Shown piece after piece: positions 1 to 10,830 of a stretch of 64,000 nt of DNA (positions are counted from its first letter, which is position 1; each line of letters opens with the position of its first letter). This DNA is from Sordaria brevicollis (lineage: Eukaryota > Ascomycota > Sordariomycetes > Sordariales > Sordariaceae). A program made the translations under genes and the position numbers. The DNA is taken from assembly GCA_033439795.1 (NCBI GenBank), contig JAUTDP010000007.1:2790001-2854000 (forward strand), written 5' to 3'. Below the pieces are notes generated by a model. It saw nothing but the letters and a program-made list of their open reading frames with translations. It had not been told where the DNA came from and ran no database searches.

Positions 1-429
1 CGTATAAGGGGTATAAATAGTAATTACGCCGTAGCCAACGAGCCCAAACCCAAAGGAAAGGATAAATATTCTACCCTAGGATTAAAAATATTAGCCAACT
101 TCTTAAAAAAGGTAATTAATAAAAGTATTTATATTTACGCTAAAAATCCTTAATTAATTAAATAAATAGAAAAATTAATTAATAAATACCCCGCTATTTA
201 AAAAAAAGTAGCGTAATCGATATAAATAAAGAAGATATAATACGTATTCCTTTAATAGAAAAATAGTAAAACTAACGTATTTATATATAATTATACCCGC
301 TTAATAAGAAGAATAAGGAAGTATTAAATTAAGTATTTAGGGCGTTATATAAATAAAGTAAAATAAATTAGGTAAATAGAACCACTCTATTCGCTTATTT
401 AATATTCGTAATATAACGAACCGCTAAAG

Positions 430-3300
430 GGTAATAAAAAGGGCGAATAGTAATCGATTTCTATATATTAAATAAAATTACCGTATTAAACTACTACTTA
501 TTCCCATTATAATCCGAAATTATTACCTCACTTAAAAGAAAGTTATTTATTACTATTATTAACGCTATAATATTCTTTTATTAATTCCTAATTTAACCGC
601 CTTACTATAATCGATTAACCCTTATTAGCCTACGAAATCTAGAATAGCCAAACGTAACCCTTATAAAATATTAGAATTCGCTTATATACGTTCAAAAATT
701 TATAAACCGGTTATTAATAATTATATCGGAATTTTATAGGGTATATATTAATAATATCGTAATCTTCTCGGATATTATAGAGGAATATTTCGAATATTTT
801 AATTACGTCTTTAAATTATTCGTATTGTGCAATTTAATACTCTCCCCTAAAAAGAATTATATTATTTATCTTAACGTCGAACTCCTAAGGTTCCGCGTTA
901 ATATTTTAAATTTATTTATAACGGAAGAAAAGTTAAAAACTTTCCGTAACCTAATATTCCCGGAAACGTTAAAGGTATTAGAAATATATATCGGCGGATT
1001 TAATTTTATCCGCTACCTTATCCTATATTACAATAAATTTTTAGAGCCCTTATAAAATTGAAAAGTTTCGCTACTAACCGAAGGATGTAAAACGGGCGCT
1101 ATTATATTTAGAAATCCCTCGAAACGAATATATTACTGTGTTAAAATATCGTATAAACTAATTAAGGAAGAAAAGGACGTATTCGAAACGGTCCAAAAGG
1201 CTATTTACGAAAATATAAAATTATATTACTTCGACCCGGATAAATAGGTTTTTTTACAAATTAATAAATCCTTAGAATATAAATATAGAATCGTATTATA
1301 CTATTTACGCGATAAATTTATTTAGGTACTAAATATAACTATCCTTATTAATTAAATATTCTTTATTATATTCCTAAATAAAGTTCTTAATAAAGCCGAA
1401 ATAAATTATAGTCCTTTTAAAATAGAAATTGCCTACTTAATATAAGTAATTAAACGATTAAAAATACTTTTATATTTTTATAATTTCCCAATTATCGTCC
1501 TTATAAATTATTTAGCGATAAAGGGTATTTATAAATAAATTACTTTAAATATAGCGTTAACGGACCGAGGTAATTATAAGTTAATTAATATATCTATTTA
1601 CTTATCTTAATATAATTTATAAGTATATTATATCGCCGGTAAGTTGAATTTTATTCCTAACGTATTAAGCCGCTTTAAAGTTAAAAGAGATAAAATAGGT
1701 AAGTTAAACGAAATATTAATATTAAATTAAATATAGTATGTATAAACGGAAATATAAATAAACGTTAAAATAAAAAAGGAATTTATAGAAGAATATAAAG
1801 TCGATTCCAAATACGTAGAAATTATAAACGATATCCGTAATTATTACGGTATTATCGAAGTCGATAATATTATTTTTAATATTAAGTACCTATTCGAAAT
1901 AATCGATAACCTTCTCTATAATATTATAACGGACAAAATTAGGCGGCTCTACGTACTAAAATCTATAATCCAAATAATCTTAGTAATAATATATAATAAT
2001 AAATACTATTTTAATAGGGACCAAATATTATATAATTTAAAAGGCTACATTATATTGAGAAAAACGTATAATATATCCGAATACGTACGCTATTATTTAT
2101 TATATTAATTAAATTATATAAATCGAGATATTATTATAAGAAATTATTAATTAATAAAACCCGAATATACTTTATTAATATAAATTATTGTAATAAATTT
2201 TATAACGGATTTACCCGAAGTACTAATTATAATAACCGTATAGTAAATAAAAAGATTCGAAATATATAATACCCTTATACTCGTTATATACTATTCTACT
2301 AAGCGAATAAAATTTATTCTTAAATATTTAATTTATTCTACCGAAATATAAGGTACGATCTTCGTTAAAGAATTTTTATTAAGAAATTAGGGAATACTTT
2401 AAATTATTATATCGGATCGGGATTGCAAGTTTACTTTTAAATTATAGTAAAAAATATAGAAGGTTATAAATATTAAGCTATTAATAACGATAATATATTA
2501 CCTATAAAAGAATAGTTTAATTAAACGTCGTAATTAAAACGTAGAAGTCGCTATCTAATATTACTACTTCGCGATACCTAAATTAAATTAAATAGAACTT
2601 CTATTAATTTTATAATAAAATTTTAATAATTCCCTTTTTAAATTTATTAAATCTTCCCTATATAAATAATTATTCGGCTTTTAATTATTTAATCCCTTCG
2701 ACGTAGTCGGAAAGAAGGAAGCGCCTATAATTGTTATAAAATATATAATTATAAAGGACGGTTTAAAAAAAGACGTTAAAATAATTATAAACTTCGCTAT
2801 TACTAAAATTAAAAAGAAGTATAATGGCCGTTACCCGCTTAAAGAATTCTAAGTAGGAAATAAAGTATTTTTAAAACTTTATAAAGGTTATTATTTACTA
2901 AATCGTTTATTATACAAATTTTTATAATAACGCGCTGGTCTATTTAAAATCCTAGCGCGCGTCGGCAAATTTGCGTATAAATTAGACCTATTACCTAAGA
3001 TAGTTAGAGTATACTTTATTATATTAATAATTTATTTTAAAGGAAGTCCGTAGAATAAGGACCTATTTTAACGAATTTAACCTCCCCCCGGCCTAATCGA
3101 AGATATTTAAATAGATTTAAACGATAAAGGAGAATAAGAAATAAACGTTATTTTAAATTATATATTGGATAGGAAGATTGGAAGATAAAAATATTTAGTT
3201 AAATGGATAAAATTCGGTTACGACCGCAATAAGTGGATTCCGGAGGAAGAATTAAAAAATGCGTAGGAATTATTAAAGGATTATTGGAAAAAGTAAAGAG
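430..3300 (+). pseudogene. Degenerate Gypsy pol (RT-RNase H-integrase-chromodomain)
   Basis: Around 457-510 the frame gives an RT entry motif of the form F.LNK.T; at 744-755 the catalytic YxDD box reads YINN followed by IVIFSD, both aspartates having become asparagine through G-to-A change. Near 825-890 the NLxLSPKK segment follows. Around 1620-1675 the end of RNase H reads VYYIAGKLNFIPNVLSRF, close to the usual VHxxPGxLNxxPDALSR. Integrase pieces include an ITDLPEV core start near 2195 and an SDRD motif near 2405-2420. Around 3190-3265 the frame gives KYLVKWIKFGYDRNKWIPEE, a recognisable chromodomain. Stops interrupt all segments. The substitutions are C-to-T and G-to-A as expected for RIP; this is a dead gene. 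Confidence 0.85.
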
Positions 3301-3490
3301 GAAAGCGAACGCTTATTAAGGCCGTTAGGGGACGACGGAAACGGGTTACGTTCGATAATAAAGCGGTCGAACCGAAGTAGGGAAGGGTATTACGTTTAAG
3401 GAAGTAATAAGGCTATTTAAATATATATATATAATTATTATTAAGGTTAATAATAAAGTTCTTTAAGGAGCCGGGATTTAATACCGGAAC

Positions 3491-3760
3491 GGTATTGTAA
3501 TTATTATATAATATTATTACGATAAATAATAGCCGCCTGCCGGCGTTCCGAACGGTTAGCGCCGACTATTAAAACGGTTCGCGTTTACTTCGTAAAAGCG
3601 ATTGCGTTATAACGCGCTAGGCCTATATAAGTAGGTCAGCCGTTCAAGGCTCGCGGGTATATAGTCTTCGACTACCGCGAGCTCCCCTCTTATTTGATTC
3701 TTCTTTTTTCATTAATTCATTAACGTTTATAATCACACATATTGTGCATTTTACAATACC
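3491..3760 (+). repeat. 3' LTR of the RIP-mutated Gypsy element (approximate limits)
   Basis: The segment is bounded by ggtattgtaa (3491-3500) and its exact reverse complement ttacaatacc (3751-3760); inside these are TG...CA ends (3496 to 3755). It follows a purine-rich tract near 3462-3475, the usual plus-strand primer site, and it contains a TATA-like tataagta near 3625. Its interior (about 3530-3680) is noticeably more GC-rich than the pol region, so RIP has been uneven. Whether the true edge is the 10-bp inverted repeat or the inner TG/CA cannot be decided without the 5' LTR, which is outside the window. Confidence 0.6.
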
Positions 3761-3829
3761 CTCTCAACGGTATTATATATTTAAAATATTTTTTAAACAT
3801 AATAAATCGAATATCCTTTAATAATAAAG

Positions 3830-5260
3830 AAGGTAATACGGGGTTACTTTATTTAGGTTATTTAATTTAAATTTAAAAAAGGATTCGAAAACGGTTTAAT
3901 AGCTATATCCTAATATTAAAAAAACCGTTATAAATATAATATACAATTATATTATAATCGAAAATACCTTAAAAATCCGGAAGTAATATAATTAATATAT
4001 TATTATAATAAGAACCGTAGATATAATAATTTACCTTTAATTCTTTAATAAACGTTGCCTTATTAAAGGTATATTCGTTACGTTAAACGAACGATTTTAA
4101 GACTTTTTAGTAATAGGATTTTAAAAAGGAGAATATTCTAACATCGAAAAATTATATTATATAAATTAAATAAGGAAGTAAATCTATAAAAAGGATATCG
4201 AAAATTTTAATATACTATTTAACTTTGAAATCGTAATAACTATTAAAATTATTAATAATAAAGATACGGTAAACCCATTTAACGTTAATAATATTCTTAA
4301 TATTAATACTTTTATTTATATTAAGTAATTTATAACTAAAATAGTTATATTTATATTAATTGTAACCGAATTAATTTTTAAAGGAGAATCCCTCCCCCTT
4401 CTCCCCCTCCTTTTAATTATTATATAATTCGTATTTATCCTCCTCCTTCAATTTTATAAACGTTAACGATAAATAGAAAGAATAATAATTAAAGTACTTT
4501 AATTAATTGAATATTAATTCTATATTCGAAAAGCCCGTTGGGGATTTAGTAAATCGAACGCTATTATTTAAATTATTATAAATAAATTCTTTTATTAAAT
4601 CGGTTTTAAAAATTATATAAATAGGTATAACCTTCGCTATAGTATTTACGCTAATAATAAAAGTAACCGATTCTCTATAAATAATATCATTAATTTCGGG
4701 CTAAAAAATAAATAATAAATATTTACCCCTATATAAATTTTTTAATAAAAATATATATTAATTTATTTTTACGTTTAATAAATCCTTTAAAATAATAATT
4801 CTAACGCGCCCCCCCGCGACGTAACCGATTTTAATACCAATTTTATTACTATTTTAAATATTTCCTTTCGCTACGTTATATTTCTCGATTATCTCTTCGT
4901 AATTATTAAACTACTCATTAACCGAATTTTTATTCAATTTTTAAAATTTCCTTTTAATATTAATAATATAATACGTTATTATCTTTAATTAAGGATAATC
5001 CTTTATAAATCGTATTAATTATTTAGCGTTATAATTTTCCAATACCCCGCGTAACGTACGAAATCGATTAATAACTAATAAAATTATTTTGTAAGGAATT
5101 TCCCTTCGAAATAAAATATTATATACAATATAATCGTATCTTCTTTAGCGTTTATTAATAAGCGGGGTTTTCCTTTAAACCTCTTTAAAATAACGGGCTT
5201 TTCGAACTCCTTTAACGATTTTATATAATAGGATATAAACGAACGCAATTCGCTAATAAT
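3830..5260 (-). pseudogene. Degenerate pogo/Fot1 DDE transposase
   Basis: Minus-strand frames, read through stops, give the domains in order. An N-terminal helix-turn-helix with a KEDTIILYIIFYFEGKF segment lies near 5110-5150. A Tc5/CENP-B-like stretch follows. The DDE_1 core starts with EKYNVAKGN near 4860-4885, and SVRFTKSPTGF lies near 4530-4560. A late core segment with DVRIFSFLKSYY and FNKATFIKELK lies at about 4030-4160, matching the usual QPLDV..F.PLK and FIxxL block. Expected catalytic Asp positions are replaced or unreadable. The match is to family architecture, from memory of the DDE_1 domain; it cannot encode an active enzyme. Confidence 0.7.
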
Positions 5261-5634
5261 AACGGCGATATTTTTAATAGTCGGCGGCTTCGCGTTTCTT
5301 TTATTACGAAGGGATTCGTATCGTTTTTACGTAGCGAAATATATACGAACGCCTTTATATTTAGCGGATACTTCTCCTAACTCCTTAAAATATTTATTAA
5401 AATTTATAGGTATTAAAAAATAATTAATCGATAATTTATTATTATATAAATATATAAACTATTCACTTTTTATAGCGTTACGGTCGTTTTTACGGGTATT
5501 GGGATATATTGTATTACGCGAATAGGTTCCGGGTTTACGATATAAATAAGGGGTTTTACGCTACGTTAATAGGAGATTCTATATAGTACGAGTCGGCGCT
5601 TGTCCTAAATTTAAACCCTGTCCCAAATTTTCGC

Positions 5635-5661
5635 TACCCCCTACTTAATAAGTAGGGGGTA
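5635..5661. repeat. Perfect 13-bp-arm palindrome at the RIP/normal DNA boundary
   Basis: Arms taccccctactta (5635-5647) and taagtagggggta (5649-5661) are exact reverse complements with a single A between them, starting and ending in TA. It sits exactly where AT-rich RIP DNA stops. It may be the outer end of the pogo relic (TA is the target site of that superfamily), a subterminal hairpin, or a footprint of excision. Confidence 0.75.
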
Positions 5662-6984
5662 AGCAATGCCAAGGCGACCCATGCCCGCCAAGTATCGTTG
5701 TGATTTTTGCTTCTTCTTCACAACTGTGTACATCGTCTTGAGAGTCGCCCTCCAATAACATGGCTAAAAAGAAGCGGCAAGTCATGCAAGAAGGGCGATG
5801 GGCCTACCAATATGTCAGGGCACGATGACCATGCATCAAGTGCGGCACTTTTTCAGTGGTCCGTCTATACCGTCCCAAAGTGTGCCTTTTGCTTTCGTGA
5901 TGGGAATATTTGTTGGCTGGCGGGGTCGGGTGGTCACACAAGTCAAAACCACTGAACGGAGTTTCTCCTGATCGACACACAAAGGATCCACGGACCCTCC
6001 GACTCCCCCTCCGAGTGGATCTCCGTGGATCTCCGTACCGAAGTGGATAAAGTCTCCGGCTAAGACCGGATTGCGGGTCGGGGGTTCGGGGTCACCACTC
6101 CGGTCTTTTGAGGGCAGAGATCCGGTGTTCAAAGTTTACTCGTCAGCCTCGTCAGGGCCGGATCGCCTCTGTTTTATGAATCTTAATGGTTCCCGTCCTC
6201 CAGCTGGGCCGACTCTATCACGGATCCTACCACCAATATCTTCATCCTTCATAGTTGTCGAATCACGCCCTGTGCGATAGGAGTTGAAAGTGTACTCATC
6301 ATCACGTAAATAGTTCTGTCTTGTCTGCTATAGTTCAAGAGCGTATACCAAAGTGAAAATTACCTTCAGAAAGACCATTGTTGTAATGGAAGTAAAATAT
6401 GAATGATTTCAGGATGATTAATCGTGACTCAGAGTGGCGAGGAGGCATCGTGGAAACTGAAATTGACATTTCCGCAGCCCTCTTTCAGTGGGTCCCAGCA
6501 GGTAAGGTACCGGCCAATAAGAGGCGGAGCGGGAATGCTCAGAAACGCCACCAAGATTACCATTTTTGTTCCAGTTAGTAATCTTACCGTACCCGTCCAC
6601 GCCTCCTCCAAAACTTCCAAAGGCTTCACCTCACCACAGTCTAGGCTCACCACTGCAGGTGGAGGTTCTGCTCCGGCTGCGGTTTGCTTTAAAAGCGCGA
6701 CGTTACTCCTTCAAGAGCGTACCGACCGAAATACTTCGCTCTCTTCCGAGACTGTTTCCGTTTGCACTTTTGCAGGTTCACCGAGCTTGCACTTTGCGGG
6801 CGCTTGAACCCGGTTTTCGTCTTTGTTTTGCTTTCACTATCCGAAGACGCTGTATTTCAAAAAGCGCATACAAACCACATCGAGGTTTCTCATCAGCTCA
6901 TTACCAAGCGCACATAGTCGCAACACGTATCCCGCAAGCGAAGTGGCGTCTATTCACCGAGGACTGGCAGACTCAAACGTTATC
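5662..6984. other. Intergenic/5' region of the NFX1-type gene
   Basis: Base composition is normal again from about 5662. I see short GGATCC/CTCCGTGGAT direct repeats around 5985-6050 but no convincing gene. Open frames that run into 6985 use non-ATG starts and probably belong to the 5' untranslated region of the NFX1-type gene. Confidence 0.5.
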
Positions 6985-9900
6985 ATGGCTGACATCCACG
7001 TCCCTACCCCTCAAGGCGGTTCTGCCAGGGAAGGTAGAGGTGGTAGAAGCAGGGGCAGAGGACGTGGAGGCAGGTCGCGGAGAGGTCGTCAACACGGCTC
7101 CGAGCAGCCAAACACCGGTGGCGAAGCCAGTCAACCAGCGCAACCATCCGAACCCTCCAGGAACCCCACGGAAGCGGCAAGTGTGAATGTACCCCCACCA
7201 ACGGCGGCCAGATTGGATGCGCCGTCAGGACCTTCACGGGAAGGAGGAGGAGGACGAGGAGGACGAAGGAGGCGAGGAGGCGGAGAAGGCGGTCCGCGGC
7301 GCGGGAGAGGAGTCTCATCTGCTCAGCGATCCATCGTGGTATCTCATCGAGGACGGGTACCACCTCCAGGCACAGTGGCGACTACGCCCACTGTTGACGA
7401 ACACGACAATGCGGGCGCCGGATTAAGCGCCGATGCTCCCGCCTTTGTCCCCGGTCAACCACTTGCAGCTACGACCCAACAACCGAAAGCACCCCGTGCG
7501 AAGCCTCAAAGAGAGCCTCGCCCTGTGCAGCCAACCGCGTCCAAGTCTTCGGCGCCTGACTTGACTACCCGAATCCACGAGGATATTGCCAACGGACTGT
7601 ACGAATGCGTGATATGCACCAACGAGCTAACGCGCAATACTCGGATCTGGTCCTGTTCGGTTTGCTGGACCGTCACTCACTTATCCTGCGTCAAGAAGTG
7701 GCATGCCAACCAAGAGAAGAATGCAGAGCAGCAGGAACAAAACACGGACCAGCCAGTGACCTGGAGGTGTCCAGGCTGTAACTCGCAGCTCGTCGAGAAG
7801 CCCGGACCGGATCGCTGTTGGTGTAAAAAAGAACTCGATCCGAAGCCCATCCCTGGACTACCTCCCCATACCTGTGGACAGACATGTTCCAAGCCTCGGG
7901 CTATTTGCCCCCATCCGTGCTCGCTGATGTGCCACGCCGGACCTTGCCCACCATGCACCTTGATGGGCCCCTCTCAGACCTGCTATTGCGGCAAGCACAC
8001 TTCGACGAAACGGTGCAGTGAAACCGAGTACGGCAAAGGTTTCAGCTGCGACGAGATCTGTGGTGATCTACTCCCATGTGGAGAGCATTTCTGCGAGCAG
8101 ACCTGCCATCCCGGGCTGTGTGGAGCTTGCGAGATTCCTATATTGTCGACCTGCTACTGCGGCAGGGAGCAAAAGGAAATCCCATGCGATCAACGCGATG
8201 AGGTTATGGATTCTTTCAACTACGGACAGCTCAAGGATTCTGCAGAAGAGGCCGATTCCGACTCTTGGTTCGAAGGCTCGTTCAAGTGTAGTAACGTCTG
8301 CGGCAGGCCTTTCGATTGTGGACATCACACTTGCCCAAAGCCTTGCCACCCACAGGACGAGGAATCAACACACTGTCCCTTCTCCCCCGATGTGGTAACT
8401 CATTGTCCATGTGGCAAGACGCCATTGACATCGCTGCCAGTACCTCCACGCCAATCGTGTGAGGACCCGATTCCGCACTGCGAAGAGCCTTGTCATAAGG
8501 TCCTTCCTTGCGGACATCTGTGCGAGAAGAAATGCCACACCGGCCCTTGTGGTATGTGCACAAAGGTCGTCGACATTTCTTGCCGTTGCGGCAGGACAGT
8601 GACCCAGTCAGTCTGCCACAACGGCACGATCGAGCACCCAATGTGCTTCAGGGTTTGCAAGGTCCAGCTAAACTGCGGCAGGCATGAGTGCGGTGAGCGT
8701 TGCTGCCCAGGCGAGAAAAAGGCTGCTGAGAGAAGGAAGAAGAAGAATCGTGGTCCGAACGAGAACTACGAAGCGGAGCACATATGTCTTCAAGTTTGTG
8801 GCCGTACCTTGAAGTGCGGTTTACACACATGTCAGCAACTCTGCCACAAGGGTCAATGCCCGTCATGTGTGGAGGCTATCTTTGACGAGATTAGCTGCAA
8901 CTGCGGACGAACCGTACTCTATCCTCCACAGCCCTGTGGAACGAGGCCGCTCGAGTGCCGATTCCCGTGTAGACGGCGCCAACTATGTGGCCACCCTACC
9001 GTCCCTCACCCGTGCCATCCGGATGATGTCGATTGCCCAAAGTGTCCATCCTTGATGGACAAGCCCTGTATCTGTGGAAAGGAGATCATGAAGAACCGCC
9101 CATGCTGGAACAACGAAGTCCACTGTGGTCTCCCCTGCGGAAAGAAGCTCAAGTGCGGTTCGCACGTATGCAAGAAGACCTGCCACAAGCCCGGCGAGTG
9201 CGAGGATGCCGGTATTCCTGGCTCCCATTGCGCTCAGGCTTGCGGAAAACCACGCAAGTCTTGCGAACATACTTGCGCCGAGCAGTGTCACGCGCCGTTT
9301 GCTTGCAAGGAGGACAAGCCATGCCAGTCCAAGACGTTCGTTACTTGCCCATGTCAGAACCGCAAGCAGGAGGTGCGATGCATGGCCACGATGGCCAATC
9401 CTTCGTCGTCTCGGGAGTCTTCGCTGAAATGCGACGACGAATGCCTCCGGCTGCAGCGTAACCGCAAGCTGGCCGAGGCCCTCAAGATCGACGACACCCA
9501 CGCGGACGACCACATCCCGTATTCCGACAAGACGCTCAAGATGTTCAAGGAAAACGTCAACTGGGCCCAAACCCAAGAGCGAGAGTTCCGCGTCTTCGCC
9601 TCCTCGCCCGACGAAAAGCGTCTTAGATTCAAGCCCATGCCTCCCTCCCAGCGTGCCTTCCTCCACAGTCTAGCCGAGGACTTCGGTCTCGACTCCGAGA
9701 GTCAAGACCCCGAGCCCCATCGACACGTCTGCATCTTCAAGACTCCGCGCTTCGTCGCTGCACCGACGAAGACACTTGCGCAATGTGCCCGTATCGCCAA
9801 GACAGCCGCCAGCCTTCTCAACAAGCCCGCGGCTGCCGCCGCTCCGGTCGTTGCGCCCCCGAAGCCGCAGGAAGCCTACAACTCACTGCTGCTCAAGGAA

Positions 9901-10830
9901 CCACGTTTCGGCCTCACAATCGAGGAGCTAGACCAAGCACTGGCATCCGACATTAAAGCCGTCGCCAAAACCGGCCTGACAGCCGTCTCGTTCACCACCA
10001 ACTTCCTACCCTCGGATGAAATCCTCATCAAAGCCGTGCCTGCCTCCACGGCAGCCGCCATCGCCAACTCCGCCATCGCCCCGACGCCACAAGCCATCGA
10101 GTCCGCGCTCACGACTCTCAAGTCCGCCGTCGCCAAGACTGTGTCCCGTCTCAAGCTGGCAACAGGCAGGGTGCTACTTGTGCACGCCGACGACTCGTTG
10201 AACGTCATCCGCCGAGAGGCGGAAAGTAGTGGAGGGGGCGTAGGGGGCTGGAATGCGGTTGCTAGTCGCGGGTCGTGGAAACGGCTTGGTGGTGCTGGTG
10301 CTAAGTCCCCGTCGGCGGCCGAAGCTGCTGAAAAGTCAGCTCCCTTGACGAGATCATTTGTTACGCTGAGGAAGATTATGGAGAAGAAGCCTGCGCCGGT
10401 GCCGGCGATGAAGAAGGTTGTAGAGCCGGTGGAGGAGGATTGGTTGACTGCTGTGGAGAAGGAGGAACATGAAGAGAAGGAGAAGATTCGTAAGTCTTTT
10501 GATGGTTCGGACGGAGAAGTAGATGGAGAAGGTGGACCATCTACGGCTACGCCTAAGAGTGAGAAGAGTGTTGATAGTGAGGAACGGGAAGTTAAAGAGG
10601 AGGAAGGTCCCGTGCCATCAGGCACGGATACAGAGCAGGGTCAGAGTGTTGACAGCACTGCTGCTGCGCAGCATGAAGAAAAGGAACCCGAACCGTCATC
10701 ATCATCGGTGGATGGAGGAAGCTCGTCGATTGGGGAGCAGAAGAAGGCTGTGGTGGAGACTGAGATCGCGACAACTACAGCTCCGGAGACTGCTGAAGTT
10801 AATGCTGCTGTTGCTAAGATGGGTGCTTAG
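6985..10830 (+). CDS. NFX1-type zinc-finger protein with RING and R3H domains (FAP1-like)
   Basis: A single uninterrupted exon encodes 1281 aa from ATG 6985 (MADIHVPT). The N-terminal ~120 residues are low-complexity with RGG/GRGR clusters typical of RNA-binding tails. A RING-CH-like finger starts near residue 205 (YECVICTNEL, then CSVC...H..C and WRCPGC). A long series of NFX1-type cysteine/histidine repeats (CGxHxCxxxCHxGxCxxC pattern) covers roughly residues 290-815. An R3H-like segment lies near 860-930 (QRAFLHSLAEDFGL). The acidic, low-complexity C-terminus is unusual-looking but common in fungal members. Related proteins are yeast FAP1 (an FKBP12 partner) and animal NFX1, a nuclear regulator with ubiquitin-ligase-type RING. 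Nuclear or cytoplasmic regulatory role is inferred. It converges on the LYAR-type gene. Confidence 0.93.
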   Translation: MADIHVPTPQGGSAREGRGGRSRGRGRGGRSRRGRQHGSEQPNTGGEASQPAQPSEPSRNPTEAASVNVPPPTAARLDAPSGPSREGGGGRGGRRRRGGGEGGPRRGRGVSSAQRSIVVSHRGRVPPPGTVATTPTVDEHDNAGAGLSADAPAFVPGQPLAATTQQPKAPRAKPQREPRPVQPTASKSSAPDLTTRIHEDIANGLYECVICTNELTRNTRIWSCSVCWTVTHLSCVKKWHANQEKNAEQQEQNTDQPVTWRCPGCNSQLVEKPGPDRCWCKKELDPKPIPGLPPHTCGQTCSKPRAICPHPCSLMCHAGPCPPCTLMGPSQTCYCGKHTSTKRCSETEYGKGFSCDEICGDLLPCGEHFCEQTCHPGLCGACEIPILSTCYCGREQKEIPCDQRDEVMDSFNYGQLKDSAEEADSDSWFEGSFKCSNVCGRPFDCGHHTCPKPCHPQDEESTHCPFSPDVVTHCPCGKTPLTSLPVPPRQSCEDPIPHCEEPCHKVLPCGHLCEKKCHTGPCGMCTKVVDISCRCGRTVTQSVCHNGTIEHPMCFRVCKVQLNCGRHECGERCCPGEKKAAERRKKKNRGPNENYEAEHICLQVCGRTLKCGLHTCQQLCHKGQCPSCVEAIFDEISCNCGRTVLYPPQPCGTRPLECRFPCRRRQLCGHPTVPHPCHPDDVDCPKCPSLMDKPCICGKEIMKNRPCWNNEVHCGLPCGKKLKCGSHVCKKTCHKPGECEDAGIPGSHCAQACGKPRKSCEHTCAEQCHAPFACKEDKPCQSKTFVTCPCQNRKQEVRCMATMANPSSSRESSLKCDDECLRLQRNRKLAEALKIDDTHADDHIPYSDKTLKMFKENVNWAQTQEREFRVFASSPDEKRLRFKPMPPSQRAFLHSLAEDFGLDSESQDPEPHRHVCIFKTPRFVAAPTKTLAQCARIAKTAASLLNKPAAAAAPVVAPPKPQEAYNSLLLKEPRFGLTIEELDQALASDIKAVAKTGLTAVSFTTNFLPSDEILIKAVPASTAAAIANSAIAPTPQAIESALTTLKSAVAKTVSRLKLATGRVLLVHADDSLNVIRREAESSGGGVGGWNAVASRGSWKRLGGAGAKSPSAAEAAEKSAPLTRSFVTLRKIMEKKPAPVPAMKKVVEPVEEDWLTAVEKEEHEEKEKIRKSFDGSDGEVDGEGGPSTATPKSEKSVDSEEREVKEEEGPVPSGTDTEQGQSVDSTAAAQHEEKEPEPSSSSVDGGSSSIGEQKKAVVETEIATTTAPETAEVNAAVAKMGA

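Larger units (their letters stand above)
1..3760 (+). mobile_element. RIP-mutated Ty3/Gypsy chromovirus-type LTR retrotransposon, 5' end outside window
   Basis: The stretch is extremely AT-rich, has almost no CpA/TpG and is full of TpA, while CpG survives; that dinucleotide pattern is what RIP leaves. Read in broken plus-strand frames, it still shows a Gypsy pol in the usual order: RT (about 450-1080), RNase H (about 1225-1690), integrase (about 2050-2600) and a C-terminal chromodomain (about 3150-3270), followed by a purine-rich tract and an LTR. Integrase upstream of chromodomain is the chromovirus arrangement. Every domain has stops and changed residues, so no functional protein is possible. 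The 5' LTR and gag lie left of position 1, so target-site duplications cannot be checked. Long arrays like this are normally heterochromatic and DNA-methylated in Neurospora; that is inference here. Confidence 0.88.
3761..5661 (-). mobile_element. RIP-mutated Fot1/pogo-type DNA transposon relic
   Basis: The minus strand of this AT-rich block encodes a broken pogo-class transposase (see the pseudogene entry). Upstream of it, 5260-5634 on the minus strand would be the 5' non-coding part of the element. Its right limit (5' side of the transposase) coincides with the abrupt return to normal base composition and with a palindrome at 5635-5661. On the left it runs directly into the Gypsy LTR with no visible matching terminal inverted repeat, so it appears truncated or split by the retrotransposon. 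The family (Fot1, Punt or other) cannot be named by eye. Confidence 0.7.

Noticed and set aside
1..5661. Open frames in the AT-rich region as genes (e.g. 825-1055)
   Set aside because: They are fragments of RIP-mutated pol; each lies within recognisable dead RT sequence.
6823..6984. 54-codon upstream extension of the NFX1-type protein
   Set aside because: It begins with TTG, not ATG; the first ATG in frame, at 6985, starts the Gly/Arg-rich family N-terminus.
8983..9666. 227-codon open frame antisense to the NFX1-type gene
   Set aside because: Shadow of a GC-biased, Cys-rich coding frame; no domain, no own splice or start context.
9876..10625. 249-codon Ser-rich open frame antisense to the 3' part of the NFX1-type gene
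   Set aside because: Composition is the mirror of the Glu/Lys/Ala-rich sense strand; no independent support.
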